Shown: piece by piece, positions 7,874-13,950 of the stretch | Layout: each line of letters starts with the position of its first letter | Numbering within the stretch: the stretch's first letter is position 1 | Assembly: GCA_945928335.1 (NCBI GenBank) | Contig: CAMENK010000010.1 | Span: 1 to 13,950, forward strand | DNA length: 13,950 nucleotides | Source: an uncultured Bacillota bacterium | GTDB lineage: Bacteria > Bacillota_I > Bacilli_A > RF39 > UBA660 | Direction of reading: 5' to 3' | Notes under the pieces: generated by a model | What the model was told of the DNA's origin: nothing | Databases searched by the model: none | The model's input: the letters and a program-made list of their open reading frames with translations, nothing else | Position numbers and translations under genes: made by a program

Positions 7874-8677
7874 ATGAAGGAATTAGAAATAGATACATTT
7901 TTAACAAGTGATTATATTTACATACCTTATATATCTAAAGAAAAGTTAAACTTAAGAAGCAATGGGTGTGTTTTTAAAGATGATTTAATAACTGATAATA
8001 CTTATAGTCCAGTAAGTGGAAAAGCTATTGGACTTACTGAAATATTTGGCTTTGGTGGAGTTAAAAAGACCCTTATTGTTGAAAATGATTTTAAAGATAG
8101 TGTAGAAAAAAAGAAAATTTCTGTTAAAGATTTATATAGTTTAGATTCTTCAATTGTTATAGAAAAAACAAATAAGTTTTTTAAGGGGAAAGAGTTAAAT
8201 GTTAATATAGAATTTAATAATAAATTTGATTTAAGAGATAATTATATTTTAAAGGATAATATATCTATAATATTAGAAACTCTTAATATTTTAGATAATG
8301 CTTATAAAGATATTAATATAAATATTCTTATGAATAAAAGAGACTTAGGCAGTTATCAAACTTTATTTACATATTTAGGAACATATCCTAATATTAAAGT
8401 CTCTTTTAAAAATACTAAGAATGATAGTTTAAGTTTATATGATGTCATAGATATATATAATGATCTTAAAAATAAGAATTGTAGAGATTTTATTTATCTT
8501 ACTTTAATACATGATAATAAAATTAGAGTAATTAAGTTGAAAAAGAATTCTAATCTTAAAGATTTACTTGAACATATTAAAGTAATGGGAACAAATTTTA
8601 TAATAAATAATACTATTAAAGTTCAAAATCCTAATTTCTTATTAGATGAAAATGTTAGAATAATAAATATAAACTAG
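7874..8677 (+). CDS. RnfC-like protein lacking Fe-S and glycine-rich motifs
   Basis: The protein has 267 aa. Its order of segments can be aligned by eye to the core of RnfC, the Rnf-complex subunit. A barrel-sandwich part lies at about 17-75 (YIPYIS..., then SPVSGKAIG). A Rossmann-like part follows, with an EPY-like region FDLRDNYILKDNISIILETL at about 118-137. An SLBB-like end occupies about 205-262 (YLTLIHDNKIRVIKL). The GGAGFPTGVK-type motif and the C-terminal CxxCxxC Fe-S clusters of true RnfC are missing, and there are only two cysteines, so electron transfer is unlikely. No other Rnf gene is nearby. No ribosome site precedes the ATG, consistent with leaderless translation. The gene stops inside a terminator-like hairpin. 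The family call is inference; gene reality is strongly supported by frame and composition. Confidence 0.7.
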   Translation: MKELEIDTFLTSDYIYIPYISKEKLNLRSNGCVFKDDLITDNTYSPVSGKAIGLTEIFGFGGVKKTLIVENDFKDSVEKKKISVKDLYSLDSSIVIEKTNKFFKGKELNVNIEFNNKFDLRDNYILKDNISIILETLNILDNAYKDININILMNKRDLGSYQTLFTYLGTYPNIKVSFKNTKNDSLSLYDVIDIYNDLKNKNCRDFIYLTLIHDNKIRVIKLKKNSNLKDLLEHIKVMGTNFIINNTIKVQNPNFLLDENVRIININ

Positions 8678-8693
8678 ATTTAATCTAGTTTTT
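8671..8693 (+). terminator. Terminator-like hairpin between the RnfC-like gene and holA
   Basis: A 9-bp stem (8671-8679 with 8683-8691) around loop TTA is followed by T to 8693, giving TTTTT. It includes the stop codon of the RnfC-like gene. The holA ribosome site begins only 7 nt later, with no promoter between, so it may act as a partial terminator. Confidence 0.6.
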
Positions 8694-8710
8694 AATTTAA
8701 AGGAGGTAAT

Positions 8711-9646
8711 ATGGTTTATCTTTTATATGGAGAATTTGAAAGTGATATAGAAAAATATATAGATAAGTTAGTAAAAGATAATAATATTGATACAAAAGTA
8801 GTTTATAATTATAAGGATACTTCTATTGAAGATGTTGTAGAAGAATGTAGTTATACTGATTTATTTGGCAATAAAAAAATGGTTATTTTAAATGATTGTA
8901 CTTTTTTAACTGGAAAAGATACCTTAGAAAGTGATTTAATGGGTAAATATTTAGATAATCCTAATAAAGATGTTATTTTAGTATTTAAAATTGTAACTGA
9001 TAAATTAGATGAAAGAAAAAAATTAGTCAAAACTATTAAATCTGTTGCTATAGTTAAAGAGTTTAAATTGTTAGATGAAAAAAATTTAGATTCTTATATT
9101 AAAAATTATTTTGAAAGTTTAGAATTTAAAATAGATAGTTTAAGCATAAATGAAATTGTAAGTAGATTATCTTCTAATACAAAAGTTATTGATAGTGAAT
9201 TAGATAAATTATATTTATATAAGCTTAATGATAAGACTATAGAACTTGAAGATGTTAAAAAAGTTATTACTAGATATGAAGATAATACTATTTTTAAATT
9301 AGTAGATGCTGTAGTAAAAAGGGATAAAGAAAAGATATTTTATTTATATAAAGAATTACTAAATAATAAGGAAGAACCAATAATGATTTTAACTATGTTA
9401 GCTAACCAATTTAGACTTATGTATCAAGCTAAAGTTCTTTATAATGATGGATTAAGTTTTAAAGATATTGCATCTAAGTTAAAAGAACATCCTTATAGGG
9501 TTCAATTAGCTATTCAAAATTCTAATAATTTAAGTAAAAAAGAATTAAAAAATATAATACAAAAATTAGCAGAAACTGATTATCAAATTAAAACAGGGAT
9601 AATGGATAAAGAGAAAGCGTTAGAAATATTTTTCTTAGAATTGTAG
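8711..9646 (+). CDS. holA: DNA polymerase III subunit delta
   Basis: HolA is the clamp-loader wrench that opens the beta clamp during replication. The protein has 311 aa, a little shorter than the ~340 aa usual in Bacillota. Features match the family: an N-terminal degenerate AAA+ start MVYLLYGEFESDIEKYI, the beta-interacting region around LFGNKKMVIL (51-60), the DERKKLVK element at 100-107, NTKVIDSELDKLYLY at 156-170, MLANQFRLMYQAK at 229-241, HPYRVQLAI at 260-268 and the closing DYQIKTG..KEKALEIFFLEL. A perfect AGGAGG at 8701-8706 supports the ATG. It lies directly behind a hairpin without its own visible promoter, so expression probably depends on read-through or on a start inside the upstream gene. 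rpsT, which often follows holA in Bacillota, is not here. Confidence 0.93.
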   Translation: MVYLLYGEFESDIEKYIDKLVKDNNIDTKVVYNYKDTSIEDVVEECSYTDLFGNKKMVILNDCTFLTGKDTLESDLMGKYLDNPNKDVILVFKIVTDKLDERKKLVKTIKSVAIVKEFKLLDEKNLDSYIKNYFESLEFKIDSLSINEIVSRLSSNTKVIDSELDKLYLYKLNDKTIELEDVKKVITRYEDNTIFKLVDAVVKRDKEKIFYLYKELLNNKEEPIMILTMLANQFRLMYQAKVLYNDGLSFKDIASKLKEHPYRVQLAIQNSNNLSKKELKNIIQKLAETDYQIKTGIMDKEKALEIFFLEL

Positions 9647-9722
9647 AATTATAATAATGGAAGAAAATAATCAAAATTTTAATGAAAAAGAAGATAAAAC
9701 AAATAAAATGTAAGAAAAATAA

Positions 9723-9751
9723 TTGATAAAAAGTTAAAAACGTATTAGAAT
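9723..9751 (+). promoter_or_regulatory. Sigma-A type promoter of the 9771 gene
   Basis: TTGATA at 9723-9728 and TAGAAT at 9746-9751 are separated by exactly 17 bp. Transcription would begin near 9758, at the ribosome site, leaving a leader of about 13 nt. The rest of the 9647-9770 gap holds no clear gene. Confidence 0.55.
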
Positions 9752-9757
9752 TTTATT

Positions 9758-9763
9758 GGAAGG
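9758..9763 (+). promoter_or_regulatory. Ribosome binding site that fixes the 9771 start
   Basis: GGAAGG lies 7 nt before the ATG at 9771. A TTG at 9756 is in frame but would place this site inside the coding region. Confidence 0.65.
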
Positions 9764-9770
9764 TAGTATT

Positions 9771-10091
9771 ATGAGAAGTGTAGTAATAAATAATAATTTA
9801 AAAGAAACATTAAATTATTTATCTAGTTTGGAAGAAGTAGAAGGAGTTCTTTTAAATTTAGGTAGTGAAGGAGAATATATTTTAACAGTTGTATGTTATA
9901 ATGAATTAGATAATTCTATAATAACTGATATTCCAGTAGTTATTAATAAATCTAGTTCATATGACTTTAATAGACCTACATATTATAATGAAAAGTTAGA
10001 ATGTGGAGAAATATTATTTGATAGAGATTTTAGACTAACTAAAATAAAAAATAGTATGACTGGTGGTTTTAGTAGAAGATTAACCATTTAA
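9771..10091 (+). CDS. Small conserved-looking hypothetical protein (106 aa)
   Basis: This is a soluble 106-aa protein without signal peptide or membrane helix. I do not recognise it firmly. The layout recalls a degenerate nucleotidyltransferase-type fold: a helix (LKETLNYLSSLEEV), then a strand and GS (VEGVLLNLGSEGEYILTVV, 23-41), and near the end ECGEILFDRDFRLTKIK (77-93), which resembles the 'GEILYD' segment seen after such domains. The expected GS...DxD metal ligands are not evident, so catalysis would be doubtful. The tail SMTGGFSRRLTI is basic. It has its own promoter and ribosome site, and ends in a strong hairpin facing the minus-strand gene at 10131-10415. The nucleotidyltransferase idea is a guess. 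Confidence 0.72.
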   Translation: MRSVVINNNLKETLNYLSSLEEVEGVLLNLGSEGEYILTVVCYNELDNSIITDIPVVINKSSSYDFNRPTYYNEKLECGEILFDRDFRLTKIKNSMTGGFSRRLTI

Positions 10092-10105
10092 AATGGTTAA
10101 TTTTT
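10078..10105 (+). terminator. Strong terminator after the 9771 gene
   Basis: TTAACCATT at 10080-10088 pairs with AATGGTTAA at 10092-10100 around loop TAA, extended by A-T and G-T pairs, and followed by TTTTT (10101-10105). It overlaps the stop codon TAA at 10089-10091. On the minus strand the hairpin lacks a following T tract, so it mainly serves the plus strand. Confidence 0.8.
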
Positions 10106-10130
10106 ATTATAGTAATGCTATTGTTGCAAT

Positions 10131-10415
10131 TTATTTATTTAATATTTCTATTATTTTGCTTGTTGCTGTTATTAAAAAGAACAATTTTAAAAAAATTGGA
10201 ATTAATATTAATACTAAAAATGTTGAAAATAATTTTCTCATTTTTGTTATTTCTAGTTGTATTTTATACATATTTTCATTTATATTTGTGTTATTGCTTT
10301 CTTCTTTGTTTATTTTATCTTCTATTTTTTTACTTTGTTTATTAAAATATAATCCAGGTATTAATGCAATTAAAGTTATTATAATTATAATTATAATTAG
10401 TGTACTTATTTCCAT
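10131..10415 (-). CDS. Small membrane protein of unknown function (94 aa)
   Basis: The protein reads MEISTLIIIIIIITLIALIP at the N-terminus, a hydrophobic helix with seven consecutive Ile. A charged middle follows (about 24-59, Lys/Glu/Asn-rich, e.g. NKQSKKIEDKINKEESNN), then a second hydrophobic stretch at about 63-85 (LFSTFLVLILIPIFLKLFFL). I infer a two-helix membrane protein with a polar loop. Gene reality is supported by a good ribosome site GAGGGAT (10427-10421), an extended -10 further upstream, and purine-rich coding-strand composition matching the other genes, whereas the plus strand here is T-rich. It is convergent with the 9771 gene and divergent from polC. No homology recognised; small accessory or regulatory membrane proteins of this shape are common. 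Confidence 0.7.
   Translation of the reverse strand: MEISTLIIIIIIITLIALIPGLYFNKQSKKIEDKINKEESNNTNINENMYKIQLEITKMRKLFSTFLVLILIPIFLKLFFLITATSKIIEILNK
10378..10399. repeat. Hexanucleotide tandem repeat ATTATA, about 3.7 copies
   Basis: The plus strand reads ATTATA three times followed by ATTA. On the minus strand it encodes most of the poly-isoleucine run of the small membrane protein. Gain or loss of a unit adds or removes two Ile without shifting the frame. Confidence 0.75.
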
Positions 10416-10440
10416 GTTTTATCCCTCATTTCTATTATTG

Positions 10441-10449
10441 ATTTTATCA
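10441..10449 (-). promoter_or_regulatory. Extended -10 promoter of the minus-strand membrane gene
   Basis: On the minus strand, TGATAAAAT (10449 to 10441) forms TG-N-TAAAAT. Transcription would begin near 10434, about 19 nt before the ATG at 10415. No -35 is evident. Confidence 0.5.
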
Positions 10450-10601
10450 AATTTATTTAATTTATATATTCGTAAAATATATTGTTTACATATTGCTTTA
10501 CGAGAGTGAATGTTTATATGAAAAAATATAGTTTTATATTACCGTTTTAAGTTTAGTATGGTATTTAAAATGTTTCATTTATTAAAGTTTATTTGTTTGT
10601 C
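10450..10601. other. Divergent intergenic stretch with no gene seen
   Basis: Between the minus-strand promoter and the polC promoter I see only very short open frames (e.g. MKKYSFILPF and stop, near 10518). An imperfect hairpin is possible, with CGTAAA at 10471-10476 facing TTTACG at 10497-10502 over a 20-nt interior. Nothing supports an RNA gene. Confidence 0.4.
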
Positions 10602-10630
10602 TTGTTTGGAGTAATTAAACTTGTTATAAT
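10602..10630 (+). promoter_or_regulatory. Promoter of polC
   Basis: TTGTTT at 10602-10607 and TATAAT at 10625-10630 are 17 bp apart, and TG at 10622-10623 makes the -10 extended (TGTTATAAT). Transcription would begin near 10637, giving a leader of about 20 nt carrying AGAAAGGTG at 10642-10650. Confidence 0.7.
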
Positions 10631-10656
10631 AAATTATGTGTAGAAAGGTGTTTATA

Positions 10657-13600
10657 ATGGATAGTAAGTTAGAAAGATTTTTTGATAAAATAAATTTAAA
10701 TAAAGAGTTATATACTAAGTTTGAAGGTGCTAAATTAGAAAATGTAGTAGTAGATAATTATAATAGTATTTGGACATTATATATAAGTATAGATAAGATG
10801 ATAGATTCATCATTGTTTGATTTATTGTGTGAAAAATCTAGTAAACTTCCTATAGTTAAAAAAGTATATTTTGTTTGGAAACATGATGACTATGATAAAT
10901 TAAAAGAATATACTTTATTTATATTTAATAAATATCAAGAGAAGTGTCCTACACTTAAGAGTATAAAAGATGAAGATATTTTAATAGAAGATAAAAATAT
11001 TAAAATAGAGGTTTCTAATATAACTGAACTTAAGAAGATAGAAGAAGTAAAAGCTAAAATGAGAGAGTTTTTATTAAATATGGGATTTTTAGAGATAAGT
11101 ATTATTGGAGAAATAAATGAAACTAAAAGTGCTGAAGTTCAAGAAATGATCAAGCAAGAAGACATAGTAGAAGTTATAGAGAAGAAGGAAAGTCCTATTA
11201 TTATGGGGAATCCTATTAAAGGTAAAGCTATTGAACTTAAAAATATAATTGCTGAGATGAATGATGTTGTGGTAGAAGTATTTGTCTTTGGTAGTGAAAT
11301 TAAAGAAACAGCAAGTGGCTATAATATTATTTCTTATAAGATTAGTGATTATACTGATAGTATTTATGCTAAGATATTTACTAAGGACAAAGATGTAGTT
11401 AAAAACTTATCTAAAAGAATTGTTGAAGGCTCTTGGTATAGAATTAAAGGATATGTTAAACATGATACATATTTAGGAGATTTAGTTTTAAATATAAGAG
11501 ATATTGAGACTTTTAATAGGGAAACTGTTAAAAGACATGATGATGCTCCAGTGAAAAGAGTAGAATTGCATTGTCATACAACTATGAGTCAAATGGATGG
11601 CTTAATTGACCCTAAGAAATTATTGAAAAAAGTAAAAAGTTTGGGTATGAGAGGAATTGGTATAACAGATAAAAATGGTATACAGTGTTTTCCTAAAGTC
11701 TACAGGGCTAAAGAAGATTTAGAAGTATATTTTGGAGTAGAATTATTCGTAGTTGATGATGAGGTACTCATTATAAATAGAGATTCTGATAAAAGTTTAA
11801 TGGATTCTGAATATGTAGTATTTGATACTGAAACGACTGGATTTAATGCTACTGCAGGAGACCAAATGATTGAAATAGGCGCTGTTAAGATTAAGAATGG
11901 TACTATTACTGATAGGTTTGATGAATTAATAAATCCAGGCTTTAAACTTAAAGAATGGACAACGACATTTACAAATATTACTGATGAAATGCTTGAAGGA
12001 AAAGATGATGAAGAAACAGTAGTTAGAAGATTTAAAGAATGGATTGGAGATGCACCAATGGTTGCCCAAAATGCTAGATTTGATATATCATTTATGGAAA
12101 GTGCATATCAGAAATATAATTTGGGTAGTTTTGATAATGTAGTTTTAGATACTATGGAAATTAGTAAAGTGCAAAATCCTGATTCAACTAAACATAGTTT
12201 AAGTGCTTTAGTTAAAAGATATAATGTACATTTTGAAGAGGATAAACACCATCGTGCTGATTATGATGCTGAAGGGACTGCTTTAGTATTTGATAAAATG
12301 TTAAAGTCAATGAGTAGTTCATTTAAGACAATAAGTGATTTAAAGAAATTAGTTGATCCTGAACTTGCTTATAAAATGAATAGACCTTATCATGTAACAG
12401 TTTATGCTATAAATAATACTGGATTAAGAAATATGTTTCAAATTATAAGTTATGCAAATACTAAATATTTTTATAAAACTCCACGTACTCCTAAAAGTTT
12501 ATTAACTAGTCATAGAGAAGGACTTATTATAGGTTCTGGTTGTGTTAATGGAGAAATATTTGAAGCAGCTAAAAGAAATACAGAAGAAGAATTGATGAAT
12601 TTAATGAAATTTTATGACTTTATAGAAATAAATCCTCCTTCTATAATGGATTATTTAGTTGAAAGTGGAGAAGTGACAAGTAAAGCTGATATATATAATA
12701 TAGTTAATAAAATAATTAGGTCTGCTGATAAAGTAGGGAAAATGGTTGTTGCAACTGGAGACGTGCATACTTTAGATCCGGAGGATAATATTTATAGAGA
12801 GATATTAGTAACTCAAAAACAACCTGGTGGAGGTTTTCATCCTTTATATAAGCCTAATATTAAAACTATACCTAATGCTTATTTGATGACAACTGAAGAG
12901 ATGTTAAAAGAATTTGAATTTCTTGGAGAAGAAAAAGCATATGAAATAGTTGTAACTAATTCTAATAAAGTTGCTGATATGTTTGGCACTGTAGAAGTAG
13001 TAAAACCTGGATTAAATCCACCAAGAATGGAAAATTCAGTTCAAATTATTAAAGATACTGTTTATGGAAATGCTCATAGGATTTATGGTGAAGAACTTCC
13101 TGAAATTATTGCAACTAGATTGGATAAGGAACTTTCAGGTATTATAAATGGTGGATATGATGTTATATATTTAATCGCTCAGCGTTTGGTAGAAAATTCT
13201 AATGCACATGGATATATAGTTGGTTCGCGTGGTAGTGTTGGTTCAAGTTTAGTTGCTACATTCTGTGGAATAACTGAAGTTAACCCTTTACCACCTCATT
13301 ATGTATGTCCTAATTGCCAAAAGAGCATTTTTGAATTAGATGGAGAACCCCTTAATTTGAAATATGGTAGTGGATTTGATATGCCTGAAAGAACTTGTGA
13401 ATGTGGAACTCTTATGAAAAGACAGGGACAAGACATACCATTTGAAACTTTCTTAGGATTTAATGCAGATAAAACTCCAGATATAGACCTTAACTTTAGT
13501 GGTGAATATCAAGCTGAAGCACATAATTATACTAAAGTATTATTTGGTGATATGAATGTATATCGTGCTGGTACTGTATCTACAATTGCTGAAAAAACTG

Positions 13601-13950
13601 CATATGGATTTGTAAAAATTTATGCTGAAGAAAAAGGGATAACTATGAGAAGGCCTGAGATAGAAAGATTAGCACAAGGTATAACAGGTGTAAAACGTAC
13701 TAGTGGACAACATCCAGGTGGAATTATAGTTATACCAGATTATAAAGATGTATTTGATTTTACACCTTATCAATATCCTGCTGAAAATACAGAAGCTGCT
13801 TGGTATACAACACACTTTGAGTTCCATGATATTGAGGAAAATGTATTAAAACTAGATATTCTTGGACACGATGATCCTACTGTTTTAAAATATTTAAGTG
13901 ATGATGTCAAAATGGATATAAATGATATACCTCTAGATGATCGTGGAGTA
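10657..13950 (+). CDS. polC: DNA polymerase III PolC-type alpha subunit, 3'-truncated by the window edge
   Basis: PolC is the replicative polymerase of low-GC Gram-positives. The frame is open from the ATG (AGAAAGGTG upstream) to the edge: 1098 codons of an expected ~1430. Order: N-terminal domains, OB fold about 190-295, PHP first half from VELHCH at 302-307, inserted DnaQ-type proofreading exonuclease with DTETTG at 390-395, NARFD at 472-476 and HRADYD at 532-537, PHP second half to GDVH at 701-704, then the polymerase core with GSRGSVGSS at 856-864, a zinc site (C884, C887, C914, C916) and the catalytic PDIDLNFSGE (D942, D944). Polymerase and exonuclease catalytic residues look intact. In the PHP domain the His normally in the TDH motif is Lys339. 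Missing at the right are the rest of the palm, fingers and C-terminal region. Confidence 0.97.
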   Translation, partial: MDSKLERFFDKINLNKELYTKFEGAKLENVVVDNYNSIWTLYISIDKMIDSSLFDLLCEKSSKLPIVKKVYFVWKHDDYDKLKEYTLFIFNKYQEKCPTLKSIKDEDILIEDKNIKIEVSNITELKKIEEVKAKMREFLLNMGFLEISIIGEINETKSAEVQEMIKQEDIVEVIEKKESPIIMGNPIKGKAIELKNIIAEMNDVVVEVFVFGSEIKETASGYNIISYKISDYTDSIYAKIFTKDKDVVKNLSKRIVEGSWYRIKGYVKHDTYLGDLVLNIRDIETFNRETVKRHDDAPVKRVELHCHTTMSQMDGLIDPKKLLKKVKSLGMRGIGITDKNGIQCFPKVYRAKEDLEVYFGVELFVVDDEVLIINRDSDKSLMDSEYVVFDTETTGFNATAGDQMIEIGAVKIKNGTITDRFDELINPGFKLKEWTTTFTNITDEMLEGKDDEETVVRRFKEWIGDAPMVAQNARFDISFMESAYQKYNLGSFDNVVLDTMEISKVQNPDSTKHSLSALVKRYNVHFEEDKHHRADYDAEGTALVFDKMLKSMSSSFKTISDLKKLVDPELAYKMNRPYHVTVYAINNTGLRNMFQIISYANTKYFYKTPRTPKSLLTSHREGLIIGSGCVNGEIFEAAKRNTEEELMNLMKFYDFIEINPPSIMDYLVESGEVTSKADIYNIVNKIIRSADKVGKMVVATGDVHTLDPEDNIYREILVTQKQPGGGFHPLYKPNIKTIPNAYLMTTEEMLKEFEFLGEEKAYEIVVTNSNKVADMFGTVEVVKPGLNPPRMENSVQIIKDTVYGNAHRIYGEELPEIIATRLDKELSGIINGGYDVIYLIAQRLVENSNAHGYIVGSRGSVGSSLVATFCGITEVNPLPPHYVCPNCQKSIFELDGEPLNLKYGSGFDMPERTCECGTLMKRQGQDIPFETFLGFNADKTPDIDLNFSGEYQAEAHNYTKVLFGDMNVYRAGTVSTIAEKTAYGFVKIYAEEKGITMRRPEIERLAQGITGVKRTSGQHPGGIIVIPDYKDVFDFTPYQYPAENTEAAWYTTHFEFHDIEENVLKLDILGHDDPTVLKYLSDDVKMDINDIPLDDRGV

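Noticed and set aside
9650..9655. TATAAT box just after holA
   Set aside because: No -35 or TG extension at the right distance; the TTGATA-17-TAGAAT pair at 9723-9751 fits the next gene better.
9657..9713. 18-codon frame MEENNQNFNEKEDKTNKM between holA and the 9771 gene
   Set aside because: No ribosome site, composition is what AT-rich spacer gives, and a TATAAT at 9650-9655 directly abuts it. It does not resemble the N-terminus of ribosomal protein S20.
10115..10345. Plus-strand open frame of 76 codons, Leu/Phe-rich
   Set aside because: Another antisense shadow of the minus-strand gene with no start signals.
10378..10399. Three consecutive TATAAT boxes on the minus strand
   Set aside because: They are the reverse complement of the ATTATA repeat inside the coding sequence, and follow from the Ile codons rather than promoter use.
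10471..10502. Hairpin in the divergent spacer as a possible small RNA or operator
   Set aside because: Only the outer six pairs match; the interior does not pair well and there is no supporting promoter or T tract.
10093..10509. Plus-strand open frame of 138 codons with many hydrophobic residues
   Set aside because: It begins inside a terminator stem, has no ribosome site, and is T-rich unlike every other coding strand here. It is best explained as the antisense of the minus-strand gene.

Overview
The window is 13.95 kb of very AT-rich DNA with compact genes that are purine-rich on the coding strand. PolC, a nusA-ylxR-infB-rbfA cluster, GGAGG-type ribosome sites and TATAAT-type promoters point to a low-GC Bacillota, probably a reduced-genome Bacilli/Mollicutes-like lineage. 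I infer that placement from gene content and composition; no marker search was possible. The genetic code looks standard: every Trp codon I read is TGG, and a TGA ends the gene at 5610-6587, where stop-start coupling makes sense.

Layout. (1) 1-3688: the end of the transcription/translation operon, nusA (5' end outside the window), ylxR, infB and rbfA, with tiny gaps or overlaps and a strong hairpin after rbfA. ylxQ, usual between ylxR and infB, is absent. (2) 3748-5555: uvrC as its own unit, with an extended -10 promoter and a hairpin at its stop codon. (3) 5573-7825: two TPR-type proteins of unknown function, coupled through an ATGA overlap. (4) 7859-9646: a protein that looks like an RnfC core stripped of its Fe-S and glycine-rich parts, on an apparently leaderless mRNA, then holA (DNA polymerase III delta) just behind a terminator-like hairpin. 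(5) 9723-10415: a small unassigned plus-strand gene convergent with a small minus-strand membrane-protein gene. (6) 10602-13950: polC, running off the right edge.

The known genes are housekeeping: transcription elongation and antitermination (NusA), translation initiation and 30S maturation (IF-2, RbfA, probably YlxR), nucleotide excision repair (UvrC), and replication (HolA, PolC). Four to five unassigned proteins sit among them. The block between uvrC and holA (TPR, TPR, RnfC-like) and the small convergent pair before polC are the least explained parts. I see no mobile element, CRISPR array, rRNA or tRNA.

Regulation looks simple. Six candidate promoters can be read. Five share TG-N-TAWAAT extended -10 boxes and one is a TTGATA-17-TAGAAT pair. 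All predict leaders of roughly 0-22 nt, so no riboswitch or long leader is expected at these genes.
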